DNA of 64,000 bases from Euwallacea fornicatus (Eukaryota > Arthropoda > Insecta > Coleoptera > Curculionidae), in NCBI RefSeq assembly GCF_040115645.1, contig NC_089574.1, positions 372,001-436,000 on the forward strand, given 5' to 3'. Made by a program: the position numbers and the translations under genes. The notes under the pieces were generated by a model. The model did no database searches, was not told the origin of the DNA, and was given only the letters and a program-made list of their open reading frames with translations. Of the stretch, positions 1 through 11,600 are shown piece by piece. Each line of letters starts with the position of its first letter. The stretch's first letter is position 1.

Positions 1-360
1 TTCTTCTGGTTCGGTGTCTGCAAAGATTTAAGCAATGGCTTGTTTTGTGATCGAATATTGGTAAATTTAAAATGATCCGAGTTGCCAAAATTCGATTAAT
101 TTAAAACTCACAAATTTGATAGTAACATTATGGTTTGTTAGCATTTCGTCAATGATCTTTACGTTATACGTATTACTTTTTTAAATAGAAAGGAATTCCT
201 GTCATTTTTCCAAACCTGCGAAATGAGGATATTATTTTGTTACTCTCAGTTACTCCGATGCTGCGAGAACACACGAACCTACGGATCTTCCAAAATAACG
301 CAGAAACAACGCACAGAAAGGTTTATTAGAATTCGTCAGTGCCGCCCATAAAATAAAAAA
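1..360. other. Unassigned non-coding DNA
   Basis: I see no gene, splice-flanked exon or clear repeat here. It is presumably intron of the Musashi-type gene whose exon lies at 8504-8596 on the minus strand. Confidence 0.5.
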
Positions 361-675
361 AAGTTGATGATGGTTGGCAAAAATCGAAACGTCGGGTTTC
401 AAATATGACATCGCCCCATTATACAAGAAAAGTTACAATAATGAGGTGTTAATAATTTCGAATTATCTCCTCAAAAAAGGTAAGGAAAAAGGAGAAACAT
501 TTTTTCAACATATCAGTTTTTTTGAATACGTCCGACAGTCATCGGAAGTTTTCAAAGTTTGAAGCGACATATTCTTGAACTCCAAATTGCGCAACTTTGC
601 CCCAGTTTAACCGATCTCGCATCTTTTATAGTTACCGATATCTTTGTGGCCCCTGAAACGGATAACTTCTATAAT
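361..675. repeat. MITE-like dispersed repeat, copy A (decayed)
   Basis: Two blocks match the element at 54891-55303 in the same order. One is the core around 379-414 (AAAATCGAAACGTC, then TTTCAAATATGACATCGCC). The other is the tail around 610-672 (CGATCTCGCAT, TTTTATAGTTACCGA, then CCTGAAACGGATAAC). In the other copy the tail ends in a CTCTGTATA terminus, which is mutated here. About 130 bp of extra sequence separates the blocks compared with that copy. The left boundary is not clear. No coding capacity is visible, so this would be a non-autonomous element. Confidence 0.55.
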
Positions 676-2102
676 GTACTTGTTATATAAATAACTATCA
701 TCATCCTGCACATGTCTAAGTAAGGAAAAGGTTTTATAATTATTAAAACAGTTCTGTTTTTCCTATCCCTTATCACTGCCACCAACTTCCTTTGCGAAAT
801 TCCGAAGACAGGATTCGACTTCTGGGTAAAAACTAGAAACGGGTCTTAGCAGTATCATGGCAGCAGCTGAAAACAATAACACCGAAACAAGAAGTGCGCT
901 CCCTCACTCAAGACGACCGAGAAACAATGCAAACTAGCGGTCGTGGAGATGGGGCCCTCGAGGGGCCACTCGAGACTCGCAGCACGTGACAAGGCATCTC
1001 TTCTGAGAACAAAAGCCACTCCACTACTTGCTCTTCTCTCTTTCGAATTTGCTGATAGGCGGAAAAGCCCCTGCATCCAATTATTTTTCAATCTGGCAAC
1101 GTGCTTCATCAGCCAATCTGCATGTCGGCTCGGAAATTATTAACTGAAGTTGTTTTCGTGTTGATTGGGACGAAAATTAATTTGACTAATGCCACGTTCA
1201 CTAGAGGGGTGTTGTACCCTAAGTCTAATTGGTATTATACCACCGATTTCAGGAGAGATTCCCCTGTATGTAAAAAAATACTGTTTCAAGGAGAACGCTA
1301 AAGTTCCATAGGAATTGCCAATAAGCTAGATAAAACTAATCTTTATGAAAGTAACTTTTTACCTAAAATGCTTTAACGCTCAATAAATAGACGATATTAC
1401 CCGGGAACTTTTATCTTTATGATTAACGTCATAATTCCCAGGAAATAATATCTTCCAACTTTAGCCCCGAAAAGAAACTACTTATGGAAACTTTACGGCA
1501 ACGATTTAAGCTTCCCAACAAAGGCGAACTTAATTTTTTCTGCGCTCCGACTTTTATGAAGTTTTTCGACAAAAATAACATTTACTTGAGTAAGAGTGGA
1601 CCTACTAAACGCATATATTTGTATTGGGCACCAAGAGACTGACAAGAAGAAGTGGGGTCATGGGTATTGAGCGGACGCACCCTCCGGCTTTGTTGAAAGA
1701 GAGGTCGAACGAACAGCAAAAAGGGATTTGTTTACTTACATTACGGCACTAATCTGCCGGAAAGTCGAGCTTCGGTTTGACGTTTTTATGAGGACAGCAA
1801 ATACGACCCCTTTTCAAGGCTAAATCCATTATCTGGCTCATAGGTAATAATTTTATAGCTGAGGATGTGTACACATGGGGATTATTATTAATAAACTAAT
1901 TATCTGTAAGAAAATGAAGTGACTCATCAACCATTTAGCAGGGCAATGATCAAAACTGAATGAGGTTTGTAAGCTCTAAAATGTTTCATAAATTGCTTAA
2001 AAACACGAGAGGCAGAGCTAAATATTCGGTTATTGATTTTTGTTACCGTACTTTTTTGGTAGTATACGGTATCACGCATAATCGATGGATATTACGAAAT
2101 AG
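676..2102. other. Unassigned non-coding DNA
   Basis: Nothing recognisable. Short overlapping open frames exist on both strands near 855-1300 but show no known motif. A 10-bp palindrome CCCTCGAGGG lies in a small GC-rich patch near 955-965. Confidence 0.45.
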
Positions 2103-2270
2103 TGTTTGTAAACGTTCCGTTTAAAACATCTAGAAAAATAGTTCAGCGGGGTCAAATCGTGTGGTCTCGGGGGCCAGGATTTGTTCATATCGTATTCAAT
2201 TAGTCTTCCTCGGGACATTCCCAGAAGGAGTTTTTTAACGCTTCCAGAATTATGTATAAGTGCTTTATCG
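2103..2270 (-). pseudogene. Remnant of a Tc1/mariner-superfamily DDE transposase
   Basis: On the minus strand a short open stretch reads QHDKALIH, then about 30 residues later SWPPRPHDLTPLNYF, then KRNVYK. This order and spacing match the second half of a DDE catalytic domain of a group common in insect genomes, where the family reads QQDGAPPH, then WPPRSPDLTPLDFF, then the VYK end. The Asp of QHD would be the second catalytic residue. SPDL has changed to PHDL. No first catalytic block, DNA-binding domain or terminal repeat could be found nearby, so this is a fragment. The family match is from memory of its motifs; a translated search would settle it. Confidence 0.5.
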
Positions 2271-3046
2271 TGCTGATACCTGTGCGTTTGAAGAATATAA
2301 ATTAAGCAGTCAATTCGCCTAGAAAACAACGTAACCATCGATTTTATTAGTACTAGCTCAAGGAATATCCAATGTCGGACAATATACGGTTAATAAAATC
2401 AGAAAAGTGAAAGATAAACTACGGAAAGAAGTCAAAAATATCGGTGCGGTTTACATTTGCAGATCCTTGCCGAAGAAAATCAGACAAATTTCTAAGATTG
2501 CGTCATTTGCAAATGCAATTTGGTTTAAGCGAATCTCCCTACAATAATCTAATAGAGGAAGTAGGGATGTTGAAGCGCCGTAAATTGTACAAACGGTCAA
2601 ATGTGGGTCCTGGCATGAAGCATTAACTTATAAACCCAAATATCGAGCTGCGAGGCGAGTGTCCAGAGTTACGTTGCGAGTCTGCCAGATAAGCAATTCT
2701 GCAAGCCGAAGTCCTCATCAGGCCAATGAGAATCAGGACAATAAAAATCAGAAGGGAGCCAGAACCACCGAGCGTCGCTAGGAGAGAAATTCTGAAGGTC
2801 TAAAAAATTAAATTTAGGCTGCTAAGGCAACATAGGGCGGAGAGAAGCGAGGCCGAGCGCTAGAGATGTAGAGAAAAAGGAAAAATACCTTTAGTTCAGA
2901 AGTTTTGTTGACTAACAACGTTCTAGGGGCTAGGGAAACTAAGAATAGCCATTCTTAAAGGGCGAAGCCTGACTACACATCGTCAAACCTAACTCCTACT
3001 GATTAAAGACATGGGAAATGAAAATCGGAACGGGATCCAACCATGT
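2271..3046. other. Unassigned non-coding DNA
   Basis: No gene or clear repeat. The stretch 2620-2900 is slightly richer in G and A but has no long frame. Confidence 0.45.
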
Positions 3047-3200
3047 TATACAGGGCGTTAGGAAAATAATTTTTGGGAATTTAACCGGTAATTAAGAACA
3101 TCATTTGGAACAAAAAAAGCTCCTTGAAACCAGGGTTGTAAATACGGCCACTTCCCCGGAAAACAAAAAAAAACACTCTTAGAGAATCGGCAACCTGTCG
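3047..3200. repeat. Fragment with ACAGGGCG-type transposon terminus
   Basis: It begins TATACAGGGCGTTAGG, the same kind of end seen inverted at about 7130-7147 and directly at 40482. It also contains GCTCCTTGAAACCA, which resembles GCTCCTTGAAAACCA inside the element at 54891-55303. The right boundary is unclear. Probably a decayed MITE-like copy. Confidence 0.4.
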
Positions 3201-3476
3201 TCTTTACCTTAATTTCGAGACCTACCTAAATAACCGCAAAAACTAGGTGTCTATGTATTCTTACACGTTTTTTTTTAATTTGATAGGTTTTACAGTAGAT
3301 AATTAACAAAATGCACTAAATTTATAAAATTTAAACATGTAATTTTTATTTTATTACTTTAAAAAGCCACTTATCTTTAAATTATTGTTATCATCTCTAA
3401 TTAGCATAACATGTCACGTTACACATTTCACACTGCTCACATAACAATCGAAAACATGAAGTTATTAATGTTTTTA

Positions 3477-3526
3477 CTACATTAAATGTTCGAAATGCTC
3501 ACTATTTGAGTCGATGCATGCTCTAC
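3477..3526 (-). pseudogene. Possible transposase C-terminal scrap
   Basis: The minus strand reads RACIDSNSEHFEHLM followed by TAG. The HFEHL ending after a Cys-Ile is a recurrent C-terminal motif in one insect DDE-transposase group, and the stop follows at once. Only about 15 residues support this, and the sequence upstream is not convincingly transposase, so the call is weak. Chance similarity is possible. Confidence 0.25.
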
Positions 3527-3620
3527 TTCGGGTACGGCTTGTTGAGTCCGCTTCAACAAGGTTTAAAATCTGTTCTTTGGCTGCAGGACCGACTTCGCGC
3601 TATCGACCTCCTCCTTGATA

Positions 3621-6497
3621 TGTACAAATTACGCTACCTGTATCCAGAATCCTTTGGGAAACTTGCACAAATGGTTGTCGAGCTGTAAGCTTTCTTTCTG
3701 GATAACGATTAACCTAAATGTGCCCAGCTTTTTCGAAACGTTGTAAAGACTTTTCATAACTCGAAAGCATATCGTGGCTTTCGCGCAAAGAATACATTTT
3801 TACGTAGGTACTGTTAATAAGTCAGAAGAAATTCGCGTACTATGAAAAGGTCAGGTACTATCAGCTATCGGATGTTAAGGAATTGCAAAAAATAATCATA
3901 AGAAAAGTACACTCCATTTCTTCGGTCGCGTTCAGTGCGGCGTTGCCGCTTAAGTTTACCTGATTCATTAGTTATTAATTAAGTTTTAAATTGCTCCCAG
4001 AAATGTTATTATTAATTGATTTTTACTTTTTTGTAGCGCGTCATACAATCAACATCTCTCCAGTAGATTATTCAATATTCTATCAAAATTGTACAGCTTA
4101 TCACATCTGTTCGGTTACCAACATGGGCATTTTTTTCGGAACGAGCTATTAGGTTTTCGACCCCTGTTGTAAGGAATTTTTGTGTCAAAACGATGTTCTT
4201 AATCTTTGGTTAATTTTACCAAAGTGATTTCCCGAACACTCTGGGTAGTCAGGATTTAAGTTCTACAAGACAGATTCGATGACCTCCCTTCCTCATAAAG
4301 CGATCTTCGAAACGAAAGAAAGAAGGATTTGACCTATCGTAGAAGCCCATACATTCGAGTTAATATTAGGAAGAATAACGTTCAAACGCGAAGTTTGTGT
4401 TGCCAATATTATGGGAGCATGCTTGGAGGCGATGGAGACAAAATGAATTGTAACTGGATCTACATAATAGGACCATCGAAGTAAATATGACGTGATAGTA
4501 ACGTCAAAGAATGGTAACTGCCTATGTGCTAGCAATAAAAGAGACCGATGCCTGCAGTTGGTTCATTCAAGATTCAAGAGCAATAAAGTACTACGAGAGG
4601 CTCATAGAGAAGTTCAAAGATGGTCATTGGGAAATTGATAAAACATTGAACAAAGTAAAGGAGCTCTAACTAGTCTAACGAATCTCTTTTAAGTAATTCG
4701 TACTACTAGCTAAATCGTTTGAGTCAATATTGTGAGTCAATTGCTCCTAACGAGGTAAAAAAGGAAAACAATTTAAGTGTTAATCTAGTTGGTCATATGT
4801 CTACCCTTGTTCTACCATAAAAAAACGTTTTAATTTCTTACAATGAGGGTTTAACTATTAGAATCTTTAATAAATCAGTATTTCGCCAAACATTCATTAC
4901 TTGCACCAAGCAGTGATTCTATAGAAACTGATGTCCCTGAATAAGCACAATGGCTTGAACGCCAATAGGTGTATGGGCCACGTTGCAGATTAACGTGACG
5001 TTCCAATTATCGAATGTTTAGCCGGATTTAGGCGGGTTTAAAGAGCTATAAATCGAATAAGGCAAATAACTATTGTCCCAATTATCGGGGAAAATTGCAC
5101 TCGAAGCTCTGCTAGTGAATGTGGCAGACTCATACGCAAGTCTGTAAACAGTTAGGCATCTGCTCTTATACAGCACACATGATCATCAATATGAATCAAT
5201 TTGCCAATCAATTTTTCGTTATAAACAAAGTTTCCACTTTAAAGTATCTTTTCCAGCAACCTTTATTTTAAAATAAGTAAGTAATGAGAATTTATGCTTT
5301 CCTTTATAAATTAAGAATGCATTTCCTAATAATTAATGACGCTCTATTTCGTTTTTTTTTTTAAATGAATTTTTCATACTAGAATACACTTAGTTTGATA
5401 TGATTTAGCTAGGTTGTAGCATAAATTCTGCTAAAACTTCCCAGAACTATTAGAACAGAATTCTGCCTGCAAGCCAGTTTAATTGGATCATAAATATAAA
5501 AATAGCCCATAAGTTGGTGCATAAACTACACGTTATCAATATCGACGCTCTACTCAAACCCATTAAGGCGCATTAGTGCCATTATTTATGTTCATGATGC
5601 CTCCCCTAATTTAGTTATTACGTTGCATCCTGTAAGATTTACGCCCAACCAATTTGTCCAAAAAGCTCGACTTTGCCAAGTTATTGTTTACTGAACATCT
5701 TTGCCTAGAACCAAAGAGATGAGCCAAGGCAAATTAATATATATGCAAACAAGTGTAGGAAAGCAACAAGTGCAAATATGGGCGTTTAACATTATAGAAA
5801 CTTGAACTGGAACATCAAAGAGAGGATCTGCCCGAAATTCCGTCCCGTACGGGCGTAATACTTTATTGGCTCGCTACTTCAAAACTAATTAAAATCGTTG
5901 GGCCGACTCCATTCTCCTTCCGAGTGATTTAGGCCTTTAGACACAAGGGCTCCAAGTTTTCCTGCCCGATACTTTCGGCAAAAAGCTTTTAGTACACTTT
6001 GGTGATTAAATTCTTTCCAAAACATGCTCGCTAGAGTTTAGGTTTTGTTGCCCGAGAGTCTTAAACGTTTCTCGTTATTAAGTTTTTAAGTTAAATTTTC
6101 TAATGTCGCGGTAAAACCTGAATGGGTTTATTTTCCCGAGCCGAAAACATATTTCGTTACAGTTGAAATGTGATAAAATCCACTTTTCTGCAGTAATCAC
6201 AGGAAAACTGACAAATTTCTAACGAGCTTAACCCGAACAGGTCAACATTGAAATGTCCACAACATTAAACCGGATACATTTCGCTGAAGTAGTTTATGAC
6301 AGTTGCACAACTGCTGACTCTGCCGATAGCGGCTGTTGTTCAAGGTCCAAACTATTTTCCTTGTTTCTATCCCCTCCCGTTTCCTCCTCCAATTCTAACT
6401 CTAACTATAATGCAAGTTGAGCATACTGTCATTCTATTTCACTTAAATAAAATAAAAAAGAGAAACGGCAAACCTGGTTTTTAACTTCCAAACCTCC
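3621..6497. other. Unassigned intron-like DNA
   Basis: No exon-like reading frame with splice sites, no transposase motif and no clear repeat seen. AT-rich throughout. Confidence 0.45.
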
Positions 6498-7149
6498 CAG
6501 CATAAAGGCCATTTCAAATTCGACCCTCACCATTGGGATCTCGGGAACTAGAAGCGATACAACGAAGTTTAAATATGGACAAATTTGCATAATTTAACGT
6601 GTGACCAAATACTGTTTTGAGAATTAAATTTCCCCAGTACTTCCGAAGATATCCGAAAAAAAGTAAAAATTGGAAATTTTATTTTTATTTTTTAGGTTTT
6701 ATTTGACAAGAAAACCCAAAACCACAAGCATATTTTCATTGCCACTTTGTGTGAACTATACGGTGAATTTTTGCAAATTTGCTGTCTGACTATTTTTCTG
6801 TCGAAAAATCCAACGTCACGCCTCTAAAAAAAACAATAAAATTGATGATAGAAGGTGAAAAACAAAACGTCGAATGGTAAATTTGAAAGCGTCATCGTGT
6901 AGCTAAGAAAAAATGGTAATAAATGTGCTTGTGATTTTGGACTTCCTGGTCACATAACATTACAGAAATAAAAGCAAAATCTCCGATATTTAGCTTTTCC
7001 CGATATCTTCGAAAATACTTGAAAAATTGAAATTTGCAAAACGGCATTTGGTTAAACACTAAATTCCTCAATTTTCAAAATTTTTTCAAATCTCTTCTAG
7101 TTTCCGAGATCTAAATGGTGAACGTCGAATTTGAAACGCCCTGTATATA
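6498..7149. repeat. Foldback (long inverted repeat) non-autonomous element
   Basis: The left arm (about 6499-6670) and the reverse complement of the right arm (about 6980-7149) run in parallel. Both have CATTTCAAATTCGAC-like starts (left CCATTTCAAATTCGACC; right, inverted, CGTTTCAAATTCGACG). These are followed by TCACCATT, GATCTCGG, AACTAGAAG, ACCAAAT and CGAAGATATC in the same order. The right end carries ACAGGGCG (inverted); the left end has decayed to AAAGGCC. The middle (about 6838-6905) has TTGATGATAG and AAACGTCGAA, words shared with the repeats at 361-675 and 54891-55303. No protein is encoded. It is most simply a MITE-like or foldback transposon. Confidence 0.65.
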
Positions 7150-8497
7150 GCGAATTCGGCATCTAAAGTTATTGTTTTTCGTAGAAACTTGGACGGTTTG
7201 CGTCTGTTGAACTTCAATTCTTACGATAAGGGAACTTTCGCCCTCTCAGTTAAGACCCATTCCCATTTTTTGTTCTCACCATATACATATTTGAAATTTT
7301 GTTCTCAATATGTGAGCGAATAAAGAAAAATTGAAATAGAAATCAAATGACAAAACACCTGAAGGAATAAAAAAAGGCAAATCGAACTCAAGGGAGGCAG
7401 GTCCCGTGAAAGGTGCCCTAAAACTTTCCTCACACACTAAACTTTATCGTTAAAACTTGGGTAAACTCCGTAACGCCTCTAGTATGAAAAGTCATGTATA
7501 AGTTGGAAATATTTATATAGAATTCCCAGATGTGTTGTGCTCCCGTCCTTAAACCCAGAATTATGGAAGTAAACATTTGAGGGAATCATCCCCCTGCTCA
7601 GCTCGAAGAGAAGGGTCAATGAAAGCCTAACGTGATTGTTTTGATTGAGAGCAGATTTGAGTTTTGATTACAGAAACTGTATAATTAAAATATGAGGATT
7701 CAGTGAATTTTCAGACTTCTGACGTGGCCACTTGCACGGAAATAACAATTTCCAACAGCTAAATCAAGTTAATGTATGGAATGTTGTAGATTTCAACATG
7801 AAACCGGCAAAAGCTAATAATTCAAATCTGACAAACGGCCCTGTTTATGAATGACGAGGGGCTTCGCTATTTATTGGATACAAAGTTACACGATTAATTT
7901 GCCTAATGGCAGGACGTTTCCTTTTTAAAAGTTTCAGCCGTGGATTTTTTGCCATTCAGAAGTCTTTCTTTGCAACTTACCGAGGAAAGTCGAATACTAA
8001 TTAATCTCGACTTAGAGTTGTGAACAATATTTCTCTCTAATTTAACTTTGCTAAATCGAGCTAGTGTATAAAGATGAGAGTAAATTAGTAGGAGAGAAAG
8101 GGGGCCTGAAGCGGTTAGACAAAAGGGTGTTATAAAATCCTGCGTTTCAGATTTTAGCTCGGAGCTCTTTTAAACGCAACAATAAACAGGAAATATAATT
8201 AACCTTTCCTTAATTAGGATAAATTGAGTCGAAACAAACCTCTAAGCGTTAGGATAATCCTTCCCCCACCTCCCCCTTCCCCCAAATGCTTTCCTTCCGG
8301 ATGATGGAAGAGCCTGGATAGGGATCACCGGGAATTTCGGGCCTCCGTTTTGAAAGTTAATTATTTAAGATCTCGACGAAAAGTGCGTGAAAATTTTTTT
8401 GGGCTGATTGAAGGGGGTCGATCTACATTTAGGGGTTCACTTTTGGAAATATCTGCCGAAGTGACGCTTTGACTGCGCATTGAATAAATAATGCATT
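7150..8497. other. Unassigned intron DNA, 3' of the Rbp6-type exon
   Basis: Nothing coding. A C-rich run at about 8262-8284 (CCCCCACCTCCCCCTTCCCCC-like) reads as a purine tract on the transcribed minus strand. Confidence 0.5.
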
Positions 8498-8503
8498 ACT
8501 TAC
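8498..8503 (-). promoter_or_regulatory. Splice donor of the Rbp6-type exon
   Basis: Read on the minus strand the exon ends GGCCCG and is followed by GTAAGT, a consensus 5' splice site. The junction falls between codons (phase 0). Confidence 0.9.
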
Positions 8504-8596
8504 CGGGCCGAATTGTTCGAAGTAACTCTTGACGTCTTCGAGGGTTGTGGGGGCCGATAAACCACCCACAAATATCTTTTTCGTTCGGGTTACCAT
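8504..8596 (-). CDS. Rbp6: Internal exon of a Musashi-family RNA-binding protein, start of RRM2
   Basis: This 93-bp, 31-codon exon translates to MVTRTKKIFVGGL followed by SAPTTLEDVKSYFEQFGP. It is the beginning of the second RNA-recognition motif of Musashi proteins; KIFVGGL contains the RNP2 strand. The residues APTTLEDVKSYFEQFGP are those I associate with insect Rbp6, whereas Drosophila msi differs in this segment. Musashi proteins bind UAG-containing sites in mRNA and control translation. The initial ATG is an internal Met: the exon follows a polypyrimidine tract and CAG acceptor (TTTTTTTCAG) and ends at GTAAGT, both in phase 0. In the family the preceding exon ends ...PRRAHPK and the next begins with IEDAML; neither could be found here. 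Codons are intact, so the exon is under constraint. Family call very secure; Rbp6 versus msi fairly secure. Confidence 0.93.
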
Positions 8597-8610
8597 CTGA
8601 AAAAAAGCAA
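8597..8610 (-). promoter_or_regulatory. Splice acceptor with polypyrimidine tract
   Basis: On the minus strand TTGCTTTTTTTCAG stands directly before ATGGTAACC, a textbook 3' splice site that fixes the exon start. Confidence 0.9.
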
Positions 8611-11600
8611 AATGTATTAATAAAGTTGGAAGTGTTTAGAGAATGAACGTAAAGACGGATATACTTATTGGATAACAATATGAATTTGAAATTAGGCTCT
8701 GTTATTGAATAGTTCACCCATGTTGTTAACAGGGAGAACAGGAAGATTGCAAGAGTGATTTACATTATAATATAATGGCATTAACAGTCTGTACTTAATG
8801 GATAGAAATCGAATATATGGTTAATCAAAATTGTAGCACCTGTCTGTTCGGTACTAATTTCAAAGGTTACTTTTTTGGGCAACTTCTCGAAATGTTACCT
8901 TTAGGGCAGTGTAAACGGTATAGAAAAGGTCACATTTTTCGCAGGCAGAATAATAACTAGTTCAACATTTTGTAAAGTATTCAAAAATTAAAAAAAAAAC
9001 GTTCAAGTACTATTTCATGGAATATTACAGCCACCTGAACAAAATGTCCTAATTAGAGGCAAAACTCATTCTTTATGACGCCACGATGTTAAATGGGTTG
9101 CAGAAATTATTATCAGATTAAAACTAAATTGAGTTTGTGATATCATGGCAGATAATAAAAGGATTTCAAAAATATTTAAAAAAATCAGTGTACCATTTAC
9201 ACCAGGAAAGCTAGACGGAGTTTGAGAACCAAATTTTGTTGAGATGGTTCCCATACTTCCTAATATAATTAAACATCTCAATGCTATTTGCTATATATTA
9301 TAACAAATTCCCCATTTAATCATGGAAACCGTACTTTTACTAAGTTCACGCTGCCACTGCTTTATAGAAAATCTCCACACTTTAACTAATTCTCGTTTGA
9401 GAATGGTTGGAAATCCAACAGAACAGACTGCACTTTCCATTTTAATTTCGAAAGCGCAGTATCATAAGATTCATAATTTCATATCCTTTGGAACGAGGAA
9501 AGTGCTTAACATGATTCATGCATTCTTCAATTTCTGAAGATCCCAATTTGCATAATATCATAAGTTGGGGCCAGCAAAACCAATTTTCGTGTGTGTTGTA
9601 GGGCAATATAGGAATAAAAGAATATTTTTAGAGTAAAGTGCTCGTGGTCCCAACACATATTTTCTAGAATAAAAGAATGGAATTCTCCCAAACCAACAAC
9701 AATTCCTGCAAATCCATTTAAACGATGATGTTTTACGTGGTTGAATTGTGGCTTCTCCATTGTTCCGTTCGTAGTTAGGTCGGTTTTAATTTTTCCTGGA
9801 TTGTCCATGCGTGATGATAACACACTTTTGAAAAGAAGTCCCTTTTTGCCCGAGTTTATCGACCACGGACATTTTTGTGGCGAATGCGACCGTGTTATTA
9901 AGACCCGGTCGACATCGGGCATTGATAAAGCCGATAATATCAAAAATTTAGGAAATTAATGGCTGTCGAAATCGAAGATTCTCTTCCTCAAATGAAAGAT
10001 ATCTGGAAATAAGAGTTATTATTTCAAGGCTTCAACAGATTTGAATTCGCACAATCACATTAAATCACTGTCCGGCCTGTATTTATTTAGGTCCCATTAA
10101 AAATACACGTCAGTGTCGATCACGGCTGTTAGACCCTTTGCGACCCTCTTCTATAAACAAAAGCGGAAAAAAGGAACAGAATAAGCTCGGCCAAAGTTCG
10201 GGGTGTGAAAAGCGGCTTGTTTTAACCCTTACGAATCCCTTTTTATATATGTGTTTGACCGGAGAATGAGGCAAATTCAAAACTATCATGTCGAGCTACA
10301 TTGCGGGTCATAAAGCACGAATTCTAATCTGCGCCACTGAATTTAGAAAACTCCTCCCTTTGAAAAATGCTATCGAGTTAAGTGGAAAAAGTTTTTATCT
10401 TGGTAGCAAGCTGGAGCGAAGGTAGAAATTAAGAGGGCGAAAAATATCGCTCGGAATTAAATCCGGTCTTATGGGCAGAAATTTCGAAATTTATATCCGA
10501 ATGTGAGCGAATTAAAAGTTTGCAGTTTTAAAATTGAGGCCAGATTTGGCTGAAATTGGCTCAAACTCAGTCAAAGGAGCTGTAGGGAGATCAGATTGGT
10601 GACTGCCTATAGTGATTACTCAATCGGAGTGTTTTGGGAGTGATGAATGGCGTATAGAAGTCGACAAAAGCTTTCAACTTACGTTACTTTCGGGATGGAC
10701 AATGAAAAAACTTATACTATTGTAATTTCAGCGTTCTTATACGATGAAATCACTCAGGATAAGACCGTATTATTTACGAAAAGAAATTTGTGGGTAGTCT
10801 TTCCTGAACTCAAGAACAAGTCCCTGGGACGAGAATTATTCGAAGAAACATTATTCGTTGCATTTGGGGGACCCGCACCATCACCAATCAGAAACTAGCA
10901 GAGGTGGTCCTCGAGCAATAAAAAAAAGATACTTTTAGCTCCGGTTCAATCTATTTATGTTTAAATTATTAATGCGAAAGTTATTTACTAATTCGATACG
11001 TGTACACTTAGTAAATTCAGGTAAAAGAGGCGATGTTACTAAATAATGCTTACTTCAGACCGTAAGCTCTGCGAAGCCAGGTTTGTAAGATGTTCGAAAT
11101 GTTGAAGTTGACTAGTTCAATATTCGTAAGTAAAAAAGGACACCTAAGCCATCCAAACCGATTTCCGTAAAAGTCCCATCGAAGACGTGCCTCAATTTCC
11201 GTCTCCAAATTCACATGGCAAAGTAATCGCATGAAATCCCGAACTGTATTCGACTATCCGCCGAAGTAATTCACTGGCAATAACAGCCATAATACACATT
11301 ATTAGAGGAAGACAGAGAGAGGGAAAGAGCCACGTTTGTGCCGGAAAGAGGTATTTATTATTGAATAAGAGTGCGATGAAAAGAAATACATTCGTAATGA
11401 AATAAAAATGTTGAAGGGATGAGGCCGGAGCGAGCAAATGTGATTTACACAAATGGCACCCTAGAAAACACGCGAGATTGAAACAAAATTCGGGAAATGG
11501 TGCGGGAGAATGTTTTTCTTTTTCTATGTGCAGGGCTTGAAGGGCCCCTTTTCTTCGGTGAAATATTGTCACAGCAAGAAGGAGATGAAAGAGAAACCCT

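Noticed and set aside
1..8497. Next exon of the Musashi-type gene (rest of RRM2)
   Set aside because: Scanned by eye on the minus strand for the IEDAML, RGFGFVTF and KKAQPKE type sequences without success; it presumably lies beyond the window start.
9527..9943. Minus-strand frame of 138 codons with a faint kelch-like GxVVGLGEF stretch
   Set aside because: One weak motif only, no repeated kelch blades, and an overlapping frame on the other strand; not enough for a call.
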